Of a stretch of DNA of 64,000 nucleotides, positions 1 to 9,970 are shown piece after piece. A program made the translations under genes and the position numbers. Below the pieces are notes generated by a model, which searched no databases, was not told where the DNA came from, and saw only the letters and a program-made list of their open reading frames with translations. The stretch spans positions 1 through 64,000 of the forward strand of contig JACRHJ010000047.1 in NCBI GenBank assembly GCA_016212105.1, in the 5' to 3' direction. Position 1 is the stretch's first letter. Each line of letters begins with the position of its first letter. This DNA is from Nitrospirota bacterium. Lineage in GTDB: Bacteria; Nitrospirota; JACRHJ01.

Positions 1-128
1 AGATGGTGCGGGCGCAGTAAACTGCGCCACTACAATTTATCGTATACAGGCGGATCCTTCGCTTCGCTCAGGATGACAGACTTAATGGCCGGGACGCATC
101 CCGGCCTTAACGTACAAAGGAGAACCAC
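1..128. promoter_or_regulatory. recA upstream region with repeat pieces and a hairpin
   Basis: The first 80 bases hold two dispersed intergenic repeats: an inverted GGCGCAG/CTGCGCC element and a piece resembling 2390-2425, 59460-59495 and 61725-61762. A hairpin lies at 87-106 (8-bp GGCCGGGA/TCCCGGCC stem, CGCA loop), 22 bases before the recA start. AAAGGAG at 116-122 is the Shine-Dalgarno. I see no clear LexA-type box or consensus promoter in this piece; either may lie left of the window. Confidence 0.5.
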
Positions 129-1154
<1,026 letters not shown>

Positions 1155-1161
1155 GGCGACC

Positions 1162-2373
1162 ATGGACAACGTGCTGAACATCAACGAGATACTGAAGGTC
1201 TGCGTGGAGCGCAGGGCGTCCGACGTCCACATCAAGGTCGGCAGCCCGCCGGTCTTCCGGATAGACGGCCAGCTCGCGCCGTTCATGGAGCACAAGCGGC
1301 TCACGCAGGAGGACGTCGTCAAGCTCGCGTTCGGCATGATGAGCCAGCCGCAGAGGGACAAGTTCAAGGCCAAGAACGAGGCCGACTTCGCCTACGGCGT
1401 GCCCGGCCTCGGCCGCTTCCGCGTGAACGTCTTCATGCAGAGGGGCACCGTCGGGCTCGTCATGAGGACCATCCCGACCAAGATGGCGAGCTTCGACGAG
1501 CTGCTGCTCCCGCCGGTAATCTCCAAGCTCTGCATGGAGAGCCGGGGCATGATACTGGTCACCGGGACGACGGGCAGCGGCAAGTCCACCACGCTCGCCT
1601 CGATGATAGACTACATCAACAGCACGCGCACCGAGCACATCATGACGGTCGAGGACCCTATCGAGTTCCTCCACCGTGACAAGAAGTCGCTCGTCAACCA
1701 GCGCGAGGTCGGCATGGACACCGACTCCTTCGCGCTCGCCCTGCGCTCCGCGATGAGGCAGGACCCGGACATCATACTGGTCGGCGAGATGCGCGACTTC
1801 GACACCATCAGCGTCGGCCTGACCGCCGCCGAGACCGGCCACCTGCTCCTCTCCACGCTGCATACCGTTGACGCGGGCGAGACGATCAACCGCATCATAT
1901 CCGTCTTCCCGCCGTACCAGCAGAAGCAGGTCCGCCTCCAGCTCGCGGCCGTCCTGAAGGGCGTCATATCCCAGAGGCTCGTGCCTAGGGCGGACGGCAA
2001 GGGGCGCGTCCCGGCCTGTGAGATTCTGGTCGCAACGACTACCGTCCGCGAGTGCATCATCGACCCGGAGAAGACGCGCCAGATACACGACGTCATCGCG
2101 GCCGGCGGCTCCCAGTACGGGATGCAGACCTTCGACCAGTCGCTCCTCGGGCTGTTCAACAAGGGCCTCATCACATACGAGGAGGCGCTCAGGAGGAGCA
2201 CCAACCCGGACGACTTCGCCCTCAAGATACGCGGCATACAGTCCACCTCCGACCTCTCCTGGGAGGAGATGGCCAAGGCCGGCTCCGGCGGCGGCAAGCA
2301 GGGCGGAGGGCAGCAGGGAGGACAGCAGGGAGGCGGCGACACGGATTTGAAGATAGACAGGTTCGGGGATTAG
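1162..2373 (+). CDS. pilT: PilT-family twitching-motility ATPase
   Basis: This is a hexameric cytosolic ATPase of the GspE/PilT superfamily, which powers retraction of type IV pili. The product is 403 aa. The N-terminal PAS-like domain carries ASDVHIKVGSPP near residues 19-30. The Walker A motif GTTGSGKS is at 135-142, and the Asp and His boxes (MTVEDPIEF, LSTLHTVDAGETINRI) follow. The C-terminal AIRNLIRE region of classical PilT is replaced by a VRECI-type sequence, so a PilT2/PilU-like paralogue is possible. The last ~30 residues are a Gly/Gln-rich low-complexity tail. The ATG at 1162 is preferred over the upstream ATG inside recA because homology begins there. No other pilus genes are in the window. 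Confidence 0.93.
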   Translation: MDNVLNINEILKVCVERRASDVHIKVGSPPVFRIDGQLAPFMEHKRLTQEDVVKLAFGMMSQPQRDKFKAKNEADFAYGVPGLGRFRVNVFMQRGTVGLVMRTIPTKMASFDELLLPPVISKLCMESRGMILVTGTTGSGKSTTLASMIDYINSTRTEHIMTVEDPIEFLHRDKKSLVNQREVGMDTDSFALALRSAMRQDPDIILVGEMRDFDTISVGLTAAETGHLLLSTLHTVDAGETINRIISVFPPYQQKQVRLQLAAVLKGVISQRLVPRADGKGRVPACEILVATTTVRECIIDPEKTRQIHDVIAAGGSQYGMQTFDQSLLGLFNKGLITYEEALRRSTNPDDFALKIRGIQSTSDLSWEEMAKAGSGGGKQGGGQQGGQQGGGDTDLKIDRFGD

Positions 2374-2387
2374 GGGTTTTACGGTAT

Positions 2388-2700
2388 CATTCTGAGGCGT
2401 CAGCCGAAGAATCCGCATGCATACGATATTGTAGGGGCGCAGTTTACTGCGCCCGCACCTTATGTTTCATAACGCCCCCAGCCCCCTCTTATCTTAAGAG
2501 GGGGACCATATGAAAATATAAGAAGGGCCGACACACGGGTCGGCCCCTACACAAAAGCAAGAGGGCGGGCATCCCGCACATAGTGCGGGACCCCTACATA
2601 AAATCCCCCCTCATTCCCCCCTCTTTCAAAGTGGGGACGGAGGACGGGATTTTCTCCCTGTCCTTCACGAACACGAAACACGAACACGCTGCACGTTCTT
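2388..2700. repeat. Intergenic mosaic of short palindromic repeats
   Basis: The gap between pilT and recX is built from dispersed elements seen elsewhere in the window. These are the CATTCTGAG...GAATCCGC type (2390-2425), the GGGGCGCAG/CTGCGCCCG type (2432-2455), a GAGGGGG palindrome (2482-2506), the GGGCCGACAC/GTCGGCCCC type (2524-2548) and a copy of the CACGAA array (2664-2696). No gene is supported here. Confidence 0.7.
2664..2696 (+). repeat. CACGAA-type array upstream of recX
   Basis: A short quasi-tandem run built from CACGAA/ACACGAA units starts with CTTCACGAACACGAA and ends CACGCTGCACG. Related arrays occur at 45281-45327, 54709-54740, 57071-57100, 57147-57180 and 61843-61862. Here it lies 19 bases before the preferred recX start. 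Confidence 0.7.
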
Positions 2701-2714
2701 TCCTGGAGCAATAC

Positions 2715-3185
2715 TTGGCCGACGACCTCTCCCGCGCGAAGGACCTGGCTTACAGATACCTCGGCCTGCGCGCGCGGAGCCGGAAGGAACTGACCGCGTA
2801 CCTCGTCAAAAAGGAGTTCGCGCCGGATATAGTCTCCGAGGTCATGGCCGTGATGGAGTCCTACGGGTACGTGGACGACAGGAAGTTCGCGGCCATGTTC
2901 GCGCGGCACCTGGTCGGGACGAAGGGGCTGTCGCGGTACGCCGTGCGGCAGGAGCTTAGGAGGAAGGGCGTGACGGACGAGGACGCCGCGCTTGCCATCC
3001 TCGCACTGGATTCGGAGGAGGACGCGGACACCGAGTACGAGGTCGCGCTCCGCGTCGCGCGTAATAAGGCTGCGGGGCTTGCCGGGATCCCGCCCGAGAA
3101 GGCCCGGCGGCGGCTGACCGATTACCTCCGGCGGCGTGGGTACTCGTTCGGGGTGGTTTCTGGGGTTTTGAGGGAAGTGCTGTGA
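2715..3185 (+). CDS. recX: Regulatory protein RecX
   Basis: RecX binds RecA filaments and modulates their activity. The 156-aa product shows the helical RecX repeats: LAYRYLGLRARSRKEL near the N-terminus, YGYVDDRKFA in the middle and RRLTDYLRRRGYS near the end. I place the start at TTG 2715, because GGAG at 2705-2708 sits six bases before it and the coding-like sequence begins there. A longer reading frame from 2583 would translate intergenic repeat sequence (residues such as PLIPPSFKVGTEDG) and is rejected. The gene is in the same orientation as recA, which supports the assignment. Confidence 0.92.
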   Translation: MADDLSRAKDLAYRYLGLRARSRKELTAYLVKKEFAPDIVSEVMAVMESYGYVDDRKFAAMFARHLVGTKGLSRYAVRQELRRKGVTDEDAALAILALDSEEDADTEYEVALRVARNKAAGLAGIPPEKARRRLTDYLRRRGYSFGVVSGVLREVL

Positions 3186-3316
3186 GACGTATGCAGAATC
3201 CGGCTATCTTCATCAGGTGCGTAAAGACAATAACATGAAGTGCCGACACACAGGTCGGCCCCTACAGGTGGAACCCCCTAACCCCCCTCCCCGCCGTCCC
3301 GCGCAGGTGGGCACCA
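3186..3316. repeat. Intergenic gap with palindromic repeat
   Basis: Between the convergent recX and the TPR membrane protein gene lies a GTGCCGACAC...GGTCGGCCCC element (3239-3266) of a family present at least seven times in the window. No gene or clear terminator T-run is visible. Confidence 0.5.
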
Positions 3317-5047
3317 CTACTTCCCGCCGCCCGCCTTCATCTTCTCCGCCTGTTCCAGCAGTGCACGCGCCTCCGCGTCTCCCGGGTTGTACCTGACAGC
3401 GAGCGAAAGCTCCGCCGCAGCCTCATCCGCCAATCCCTTCCTTAGGTACACGAGCCCTAGCCCGTAATGCGCATAGGAGAAGTCCGCCCTTATCCCGAGC
3501 GCCTCACGGAAGGCGGCCTCCGCCTCGTCAAGCCTGCCCAGCGACTGAAGATCCATGCCGAGGTTGTAGTAATACTTGAACTGGCCGGGCCTTAGCGCTA
3601 TCGCGGCCCTGTCCTGCTCCACCGCCTTATCGAACATCCCGTTCGCGGAATACGCCGCGGCGAGGTTGTTCCTCGCCTTGACATACCCCGGCATCTCACG
3701 GACCGCGTCCTCGAACCTCACGAGCGCGTCCTCCATCCTCCCAAGCTTGGAGAGTATCAATGCGAAGTCGTAGCTCGGCCGGCCGGTATGCTCCGCGGTA
3801 TCGAGGGCTGCCATCCACAGGGTTTCGTCGCTCGCCCAGGCCCTGTTCCTCTCCGCTGTCAGCAGGCCGAAACTCAGGACGGCGGCAAAGAGCAGGGCTG
3901 CCGACGCGCGGAACATCCCCGGCCTTTCCGCCAGCCGCCCAAACACCAGCCCGGCGAGGAACGCAATACCGGCGGACGGCAGGTACAGGTACCTCTCCGC
4001 GAAGACGCTGTCCCCCAGCCCGTATATGTACATGACAGGCAGAAGCGGCAGGACAAAGAGCGCCGCGCCGAACAATGCGAGCCTGTCCCGCCTCGCAAGG
4101 TACAGGGCAAAGGCCGAGGCCGCCGCGGCCGCAATGTCTGGAAGCGCCGCCGGGTCGAGCGCCGACCGGGCCGGGTAGAATACGTAATACGCATAGAGGT
4201 TGACCGGCAGTATGACCTTTGTCACGTATCCGCCGAAGAGCGCCGCGGCGTTTATCACGTACATGGATGGGCCGAGCTTGTCGTGGACGCTCTCTGGCGC
4301 GAACCCTCCGAGCGAGTGCGACCTCATGGCGAGGTACGCCAGCGCGGCCGCGGCGAAGGGCGCGTAAGCGTAGGCGGCGGACCTCGACCATGCCGGGCGC
4401 GTACCGGGGAACAGCAGGTCGTACGCGAGTATTACGAGCGGGAGCGTAAGGGCCGCCTCCTTGCAGAGCGCCGCCAGCAGGAAGGCCACGGCCGAGGCCG
4501 CAAGCCATGCCCTGCCCGAGCCGGACCTGTACGCAAGGTAGAGGTAAAGTGACAGGAGGCAGAACAACGCGCAGGATACGTCCGTGATTCCGGATATCCA
4601 GGCGACGGACTCGGTGTGTATGGGGTGCACCGCGAAGACCAGGCCGGCGGCGAGCGCGGGCAGGAGCGCACTGCCCCCCCCGCCGTGCATGCCTGCCAGC
4701 CGGTGCGATAGCGCGAAGACCAGAAGGCTGACGCCCGCCTGGAAGAACATGTTCATCAGGTGGAACCCCCACGGCTCCGGCCCGAGGGTCTGGTAGCCGA
4801 GAAGGTATATGGCATGAACAACCGGACGGTAGTAGTTGAGCTGCTTCCCGTGCTCCGCCCAGATTCCGGATGTGAAAATCTCCCGTATATGGCTGAAGTC
4901 TCTCACCCACGGGTTACCCGCCAGCAGCTCGTGGTCGTCGGCGACGAAGCCGCATGCGAGCGTGTTGTAGTACGCAGCCGAGCAGGCAAGCAGGACGGCG
5001 GCGGCGCATATGAGCCGTGCCTTCTTTGTGTCCGGTATAGTGGTCAT
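3317..5047 (-). CDS. TMTC-like multi-pass membrane protein with C-terminal TPR repeats
   Basis: The 576-aa product has about ten hydrophobic segments (first at residues 10-30) followed from about residue 420 by TPR repeats (for example YYYNLGMDLQSLGRLDEAEAAF). The lumenal/periplasmic loop signature FVADDHELL...NYYRPV and the AVHPIHTESVAWISG motif are typical of the TMTC/DUF1736 branch of GT-C enzymes, which transfer sugars from polyprenyl phosphate carriers to proteins. The acceptor is unknown. The gene is monocistronic, convergent with recX and divergent from the gene at 5374. Function is inferred from family resemblance only. Confidence 0.8.
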   Translation of the reverse strand: MTTIPDTKKARLICAAAVLLACSAAYYNTLACGFVADDHELLAGNPWVRDFSHIREIFTSGIWAEHGKQLNYYRPVVHAIYLLGYQTLGPEPWGFHLMNMFFQAGVSLLVFALSHRLAGMHGGGGSALLPALAAGLVFAVHPIHTESVAWISGITDVSCALFCLLSLYLYLAYRSGSGRAWLAASAVAFLLAALCKEAALTLPLVILAYDLLFPGTRPAWSRSAAYAYAPFAAAALAYLAMRSHSLGGFAPESVHDKLGPSMYVINAAALFGGYVTKVILPVNLYAYYVFYPARSALDPAALPDIAAAAASAFALYLARRDRLALFGAALFVLPLLPVMYIYGLGDSVFAERYLYLPSAGIAFLAGLVFGRLAERPGMFRASAALLFAAVLSFGLLTAERNRAWASDETLWMAALDTAEHTGRPSYDFALILSKLGRMEDALVRFEDAVREMPGYVKARNNLAAAYSANGMFDKAVEQDRAAIALRPGQFKYYYNLGMDLQSLGRLDEAEAAFREALGIRADFSYAHYGLGLVYLRKGLADEAAAELSLAVRYNPGDAEARALLEQAEKMKAGGGK

Positions 5048-5373
5048 GGAGGTCCTGGATAATCCGTCGAGGCATGTGACGGCGCTGGCGCCGTTTCCAT
5101 AGCCTATATTAGCAGATAAGCAGCCAAAGTCAACGGCGCATTAGACGTTGCCATCGCTGTTTCAACGGGCCCTTGACGTATCGGGCCGCAACCGTTTTAT
5201 TTCGTGACCCGCCGTGTGCATCGTCACAAATATACTTGTCTTTTCAACCCCGCAATGCTATAAGGTTGATGGCTATTTGTCGATGGACGGTCCCGGTCCA
5301 AGGTGCAGTTACAGCAGCACCTTCCGAGGGCCGTCATCTTTCATGCATGTAAATTCATGCCGCCGGGGGCTTG
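5048..5373. promoter_or_regulatory. Divergent intergenic region
   Basis: This 326-base gap separates two divergent genes. It contains the plus-strand promoter candidate at 5236-5264. Beyond that I see no RNA gene or known repeat. An open frame from 5214 lacks coding features and is not called. Confidence 0.4.
5236..5264 (+). promoter_or_regulatory. Sigma70-type promoter candidate
   Basis: TTGTCT (5236-5241) and TATAAG (5259-5264) are separated by 17 bases. The site lies about 110 bases upstream of the start at 5374 and points into it. Each hexamer has one or two mismatches to consensus. Confidence 0.5.
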
Positions 5374-6564
5374 ATGAATATAAGAGCCATATCGTTTGCC
5401 GCCATAGCCCTGCTTGTCCTCATGGCCGCGCCGCCGAGGCTGGACGCCGCGTGGATGTCCTACGTCGACGGGGAGCCCGTCAGGAAGGAGTTCATGCGTA
5501 ACGTCCGGACGCTGTTCGAGCAGGAGGACTTCGCCGAACTCGAAAGAATGGCCAACACGTTCAGGGCGGAAAAGACGCGCTCGGCCGAGGGCATGCCGGT
5601 CCTGAGCGACTTCTACCTGGGCATGGAGACCGACGCCTTGACCGCGAAGAAGGTCGAAGACGAGCAGGGTTTCGTGAACATGCTCGCCATCCTCCGGAGT
5701 TGGTCTCAGGCATACCCAGGCTCCATAACACAGCGCGTCGCGGAGGCGAACGTCCTGCTCAGCTACGCCTGGTTCGCAAGGGGCGGCGGGTACGCTAACA
5801 CCGTCACGGACGACGGCTGGGATCTGTTCAAGGAGCGGGCCGGACAGGCCCGCGTGCTTCTGGAGCAGGGGCCGGGCGCGGACGGGGTGGACTGTCCCCA
5901 CAGGCACATGCTCCTGTTGCTGGCCGGAAGGGCCGAGGGCTGGGACACCAGGAAGTACGAGGCCGCATTCCGGAAGGCGGTCGCATTCGACCCTTCATAC
6001 TATCCCATCTACCTCGAGAAGACGGTCAACATACTCCCGAGGTGGGGCGGAGGAGACGGGGAGTGGCAGAGGTTCGCGGTCGAGGCGACGAAGCTCACGC
6101 CGAAGGAAGAGGGGATGACCGCGTACACGTACGTCCTGCTTGGCGCACAGGCATACAGTGAGTGGACGTACTTCGAGGAGGCCGGAGTATCATGGCCAAA
6201 GATGAAGCAGGGGTACAGAGACCTGGAGCGGAACTTCCCGAACTCCGAATGGAACCTCAACAGGTTCGCCCTGCACGCGGTTATGGCAAACGACAAGGCG
6301 ACCGTCCGGGAGCTGTTCGAGAGGATAGGCGACAGGCCCGTGCTTGCCATATGGGAGACAAGGGAGAACTACGAGACATGCCGCAGGCTGTCCCAGGCCG
6401 GCAAGGACATGCCGTGGCGGTACAAGGGCAGGCCCGCCCAGGCCCAGCCCGGCCCAGTAATCAGGCCATTACCCGCTCTGGCGAAGTACATCACGCTGCT
6501 CGCGGGCCTCGTCACCGTGCCGGGCACCGTCGCGCTGGTGCTGCTTGTCGGGCTGATATGGTGA
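5374..6564 (+). CDS. Secreted DUF4034-like protein with C-terminal membrane helix
   Basis: The 396-aa product has an N-terminal signal/anchor (MNIRAISFAAIALLVLMAA). A long helical region contains YPGSITQRVAEANVLLSYAW and ARGGGYANTV near residues 110-150, which resemble the poorly characterised DUF4034 family. A block WPKMKQGYRDLERNFPNSEW lies near 275. A hydrophobic helix occupies the last ~28 residues. The next gene (6640-7833) is a diverged tandem paralogue of almost the same length. The last 87 coding bases (6473-6559) are identical in the paralogue. The start could also be the adjacent TTG 5371. Function is unknown; periplasmic location with a C-terminal anchor is inferred. Confidence 0.75.
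   Translation: MNIRAISFAAIALLVLMAAPPRLDAAWMSYVDGEPVRKEFMRNVRTLFEQEDFAELERMANTFRAEKTRSAEGMPVLSDFYLGMETDALTAKKVEDEQGFVNMLAILRSWSQAYPGSITQRVAEANVLLSYAWFARGGGYANTVTDDGWDLFKERAGQARVLLEQGPGADGVDCPHRHMLLLLAGRAEGWDTRKYEAAFRKAVAFDPSYYPIYLEKTVNILPRWGGGDGEWQRFAVEATKLTPKEEGMTAYTYVLLGAQAYSEWTYFEEAGVSWPKMKQGYRDLERNFPNSEWNLNRFALHAVMANDKATVRELFERIGDRPVLAIWETRENYETCRRLSQAGKDMPWRYKGRPAQAQPGPVIRPLPALAKYITLLAGLVTVPGTVALVLLVGLIW
6473..6559 (+). repeat. 87-bp identical segment, copy 1
   Basis: These 87 bases match 7742-7828 without a mismatch. In both genes they encode the C-terminal membrane segment (SALAKYITLLAG... onwards). The upstream parts of the two genes are much more diverged. Confidence 0.95.
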
Positions 6565-6639
6565 GGAAGGTCTTCATCAAGGCCCTGCCATAGTCATAGT
6601 CGTGGCCTGTCCGGCCGCAGTCACCAAGGAGTCGGCCTC

Positions 6640-7833
6640 ATGACGACCAGGCACATCTTCATTTCCCTGCTAATCGTGTTCTGCTCGCTTTCGGTACCGG
6701 CAACGTCTTTCGCCGTGCCGCAATACGTTGTGGATGTGGACATGGACTTTGCCGTGTCGAGGGACATCAGGGAATATTTCGACAAGGAGGACTTCACGGC
6801 GCTGGAGGAGATAGCGAAGGACCTTCGCGACAACGACAGGCGCTTCCTTAACGGCTCTCCCTTGCTTGCGGCGTACTACGAGGCCTTCTCGATGGCCCCC
6901 GACACGAACGCCGACTACGAGAAGGACGAGGGCTACAAGAGGTCTCTCGACCTCCTTGCCAAGTGGAAACTGGCCTACCCGGACTCGGTCACGCAGAGAG
7001 TCGCCGAGGCATGCGTCTGGCTAGACTACGCATGGCTCGCACGGGGCAGCGGCTATGCCGACACTGTGGACGAAAAAGGCTGGGTCCTGTTCGACAAGCG
7101 GGTGCAGAAGGCGTACGACCTCCTGAAAGACGCGCCTGCGGACGGCGCTGAAGACTGCCCGCAACGCTACGCAAGCCTGCTGACGGTCGGCATGGCGCAG
7201 GGCTGGGGAAAGCGGAGATACGACACCGTATTCGACGAGGCCGTATCGTACTAACCGGGATATTTCCCTATCTACGGGAGCAAGGCGATTTACCTGCTGC
7301 CCCGGTGGCACGGCGAGCCGGGCGACTGGCAGGCATTCGCGGACGAGGCCGCCGCCCTTGCCCCGGATGAGGACAGCACGACCGCGTATACGCGGGTGTT
7401 GATGTCCACCCATTCGTACGGCGAATGGGAACGCTTCGAGGAGGCGGGCGTATCCTGGCCGAAGATGAAGCAGGGCTTCCAGGACATGGCGAGGCAGTAC
7501 CCCGATTCCGCATGGAACCTGAACCGCTTCGCATATTTCGCGGTGCTCGCGAAGGACAGGGAAACCGCAGCCATGCTTGTTGGGAGGATTGGCGACAAGC
7601 CCATAATGAGAATATGGAAGAAGAGGGCGTACTACGAGTCCTGCCGGACCGCACTAAGCACCGGCAAAGATATACCCGAACCAAAAAGGAATGACAGGCG
7701 ACATAGCAACCCGACGGGCGTCGGCGATACCGAATCCTTGTCCGCTCTGGCGAAGTACATCACGCTGCTCGCGGGCCTCGTCACCGTGCCGGGCACCGTC
7801 GCGCTGGTGCTGCTTGTCGGGCTGATATTTTGA
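6640..7833 (+). pseudogene. Second DUF4034-like paralogue, interrupted by an in-frame TAA
   Basis: Start ATG 6640 follows AAGGAG with 8-base spacing and opens a signal peptide (MTTRHIFISLLIVFCSLSV). The frame runs 204 codons to TAA at 7252-7254, then continues in the same frame to 7833. Without the stop the product would be 397 residues, almost equal to the upstream paralogue. Sequence on both sides of the stop aligns with that paralogue: GMAQGWGKRRYDTVFDEAVSY before it, and PGYFPIYG, WPKMKQGFQDMARQYPDSAW and the membrane tail after it. This is a single nonsense change rather than a frameshift. A sequencing error or readthrough cannot be excluded. A short secreted product of 204 aa might still be made. 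Confidence 0.85.
7742..7828 (+). repeat. 87-bp identical segment, copy 2
   Basis: Second copy of the perfect repeat at 6473-6559, at the 3' end of the interrupted paralogue. Confidence 0.95.
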
Positions 7834-7846
7834 TGGAGCGCAGCCG

Positions 7847-8428
7847 TTGAACCCTCTCACACACGTCCTCGCAGGCTGGGCGGCAGCGAACCTCGCTCCT
7901 CTCGACAGGCGTGGCCGCGCCGCCGTGACGCTCGCCGGTGTCATCCCGGACATGGACGGCCTCGGCCTTATCGCGGAGGAACTGACGAAGGACTCGGTGC
8001 GCCCGCTCACGTGGTGGTCTGACTACCACCACGTCGTCTCGCACAACCTCGCATTTGGTCTGTTAGTCGCGGCGGCGTGCGCGTGGTCCGCAAAAGCGAG
8101 GCGAGGCGCGGTGGCCGCGCTGGCCTTCCTGAGCTTCCACGTCCATGTCCTGTGCGACATAGCCGGCGCGGGCGGCCCGGACGGCGAACACTGGCCGATA
8201 CCGTACCTCTGGCCTTTCACGAGCCGGGTCATGCTCGAATGGCGTGGCCAGTGGCTTATCAACGCCTGGCAGAACGTCGTTATCACCGCGCTCCTGCTCT
8301 GCGTGGTGTTCTACATCGCCTGGCGGCGCGGGTACTCGCCGCTTGAGATGGTTTCCTCGCGTGCGGATGCGGCGTTAGTGGGGGCGGTCAGGGGCAGGTT
8401 TCCGGTTGGGGGGCAGCCGCGGGATTAG
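7847..8428 (+). CDS. YdjM-like membrane-bound metal-dependent hydrolase family protein
   Basis: The 193-aa product starts with MNPLTHVLAGW at a TTG, with GGAG at 7835-7838 eight bases upstream. It carries the conserved His/Asp positions of the YdjM/PF04307 family: HVLAGW, IPDMDGL, HHVVSHNLAFG and FHVHVLCDIAG. Several hydrophobic helices span residues 60-80, 92-110 and 145-165. YdjM-type proteins are inner-membrane proteins, LexA-regulated in E. coli, with predicted hydrolase activity but no firm substrate. The gene follows the interrupted paralogue by 13 bases. A decayed copy of its last 25 codons is found at 56070-56144. Confidence 0.8.
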   Translation: MNPLTHVLAGWAAANLAPLDRRGRAAVTLAGVIPDMDGLGLIAEELTKDSVRPLTWWSDYHHVVSHNLAFGLLVAAACAWSAKARRGAVAALAFLSFHVHVLCDIAGAGGPDGEHWPIPYLWPFTSRVMLEWRGQWLINAWQNVVITALLLCVVFYIAWRRGYSPLEMVSSRADAALVGAVRGRFPVGGQPRD

Positions 8429-8550
8429 CTTAGAGCTTGTACGTAAATAAATCCAGCCAATCTCCCGCCCCCTGTACATGGTGCGAGAGATTGGCCGAGG
8501 ACAAATCAAGCCTTACATGCGGATAATTTTATCATACCCGCCACGTGCCG
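8429..8550. other. Short convergent gap with hairpin
   Basis: A CCAATCTC (8457-8464) / GAGATTGG (8487-8494) inverted repeat lies between two convergent genes. It could act as a bidirectional transcription stop, although no strong T-run follows on either strand. Confidence 0.3.
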
Positions 8551-8880
8551 TCAAAAATCGAATATCTCACCGAGCAGCGACTTCCGCTTGTGCGGCTTGC
8601 CGTGGCCGTAGCCACGGTCATCGTCGTGGTCGCGCCCGTGCCCCTCGTGACGGTATTCCTCGCGGCCTCGTTCCCGCCCGCTTTCACGCTCACGCTCCCC
8701 GGAACGCTCCGGCCGTGCGGGTTCGGGCTCACCGGCTGCTTTCTCGATTATCTTGTCGAGTTCACCCCTGTCGAGCCATACACCCCGGCACTTCGGACAA
8801 TAGTCTATCTCGACCCCCTGCCGCTCAGACATCAGCAGGTCAACCTCCGCGCATACAGGACATTTCATTTCCGCCTCCAT
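8551..8880 (-). CDS. Zinc-finger protein of the zf-TFIIB type
   Basis: The 109-aa product has an N-terminal zinc ribbon (MKCPVC near the start, then DYCPKCRGVWLDRGELDKII), characteristic of the zf-TFIIB (PF13453) family of small bacterial proteins. The C-terminal half is strongly charged and rich in Arg, Glu, His and Asp (RERESGRERGREEYRHEGHG). Such proteins are common and largely uncharacterised; a cytosolic role is likely. Starts at 8880 (MEAEMK) or 8868 (MKCPVC) are both possible. Confidence 0.75.
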   Translation of the reverse strand: MEAEMKCPVCAEVDLLMSERQGVEIDYCPKCRGVWLDRGELDKIIEKAAGEPEPARPERSGERERESGRERGREEYRHEGHGRDHDDDRGYGHGKPHKRKSLLGEIFDF

Positions 8881-9092
8881 TTTGCCGTTAACGCAGTTCC
8901 GCCGGTCTTCTCCTGGCCGCCGTAAAACTCACCTGCAGTTATAACAGATGTTGCCGGTCTTGGTGGACAATAAACTGCGTCATGCATAATGGTCGTCCTG
9001 CCGTGCAGAGACGAGGTATAAGGATGTTTGCCTCTTGCGCGAATGAGTTCGTCTATGGTATGGTTGACCATTACCTGGCGGAGGCTATATCC

Positions 9093-9959
9093 ATGAGACA
9101 AACCGACGACGGTCAGCTCGCCCCCTGGGACGACCCTATCCCCGAAGAGGATACCGGTTCCATTTATCCGGTGATAACGGAACGTGTCCGGACGCTCTAC
9201 GCAGGCTCGGACGACATCCTGGGGCCTGAAGAGTACAAACAGAAAGTAGCGGCCATGAGCGGCCCGCCACCCGTGGCTTCGAAGGCCGGGAATATCCTGA
9301 ACCTGACGCTTTACGCAGCCCTTGCGCTAGCCGGATTCGCCTTTTATCACTATATCACCAGGCATGCCGGGCGCATCCCGATCCCGCTGATACTTGCGTT
9401 CCTCGTTATCGGCGGGATGCTGCTGTTCCTTCACGGCCGCCGCGAGACCTCGAAACTGTTTTCGACGCTGCAGCGGACGGCCTCCCGTGTGGCGGGCGCG
9501 TTTGTGGCCATGGAGGGAGAGTTTCCGGTCATGTACGTCGCGCGAGACCGGTGGAACGGCTGGGTCTTTTTCGCCCCGCAGGGCGAACACCAGTCCCCGT
9601 TCTGCCGTCTTGCGGCGAGGACCCGCCGCTTCAACCCCCCGCTCGAGGTCTTCAGGCGAGGCATGCTGGACAGTATCGCAAGGCGTACCGACGAGGGGTT
9701 TATTCAGACCGGGGACCCGGAATTCGACAGTGAGTTCGCGGTATTCTCGACGGACCCGTCCTTTGCCAGGAACTTCCTCGACCCGTCCATCAAGGACGCC
9801 GTGGTCAGGATCGCACGGCTCGGCAGGCCTTCCGCGAACATAAGCAGGAATTACATCAGCGTGGAGGTAGAAAAGGACCTTTCCAGGCCGGGAGACGAGG
9901 CAATGCTTATGCAGTTTCTGAAGGACGCCGAACTTATCCTCGATGCCGCGGCAGGCTGA
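9093..9959 (+). CDS. Uncharacterised protein with two membrane helices
   Basis: I do not recognise this 288-aa product. It has an acidic N-terminus, two hydrophobic helices at roughly residues 67-86 and 93-111, and a soluble C-terminal domain of about 170 residues. The C-terminal domain contains WNGWVFFAPQGEHQSPF and FDSEFAVFSTDPSFARNFLDP. DUF3137-like membrane proteins have a similar layout and a similar F-D-x-x-F-x-V-x-x-D-P motif, so that is the best guess. GAGG eight bases before ATG 9093 and the rise in third-position GC there support this start; ATG 9024 is an alternative. The downstream tmem64-type gene follows after 11 bases. Confidence 0.6.
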   Translation: MRQTDDGQLAPWDDPIPEEDTGSIYPVITERVRTLYAGSDDILGPEEYKQKVAAMSGPPPVASKAGNILNLTLYAALALAGFAFYHYITRHAGRIPIPLILAFLVIGGMLLFLHGRRETSKLFSTLQRTASRVAGAFVAMEGEFPVMYVARDRWNGWVFFAPQGEHQSPFCRLAARTRRFNPPLEVFRRGMLDSIARRTDEGFIQTGDPEFDSEFAVFSTDPSFARNFLDPSIKDAVVRIARLGRPSANISRNYISVEVEKDLSRPGDEAMLMQFLKDAELILDAAAG

Positions 9960-9970
9960 CCGGGTAGCAT

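Noticed and set aside
2583-2714. N-terminal extension of RecX
   Set aside because: It is repeat DNA translated in frame; a TTG with a good Shine-Dalgarno lies at 2715.
5214-5501. 95-codon frame upstream of the DUF4034-like gene
   Set aside because: It overlaps the start of the real gene in another frame and has no Shine-Dalgarno or domain.
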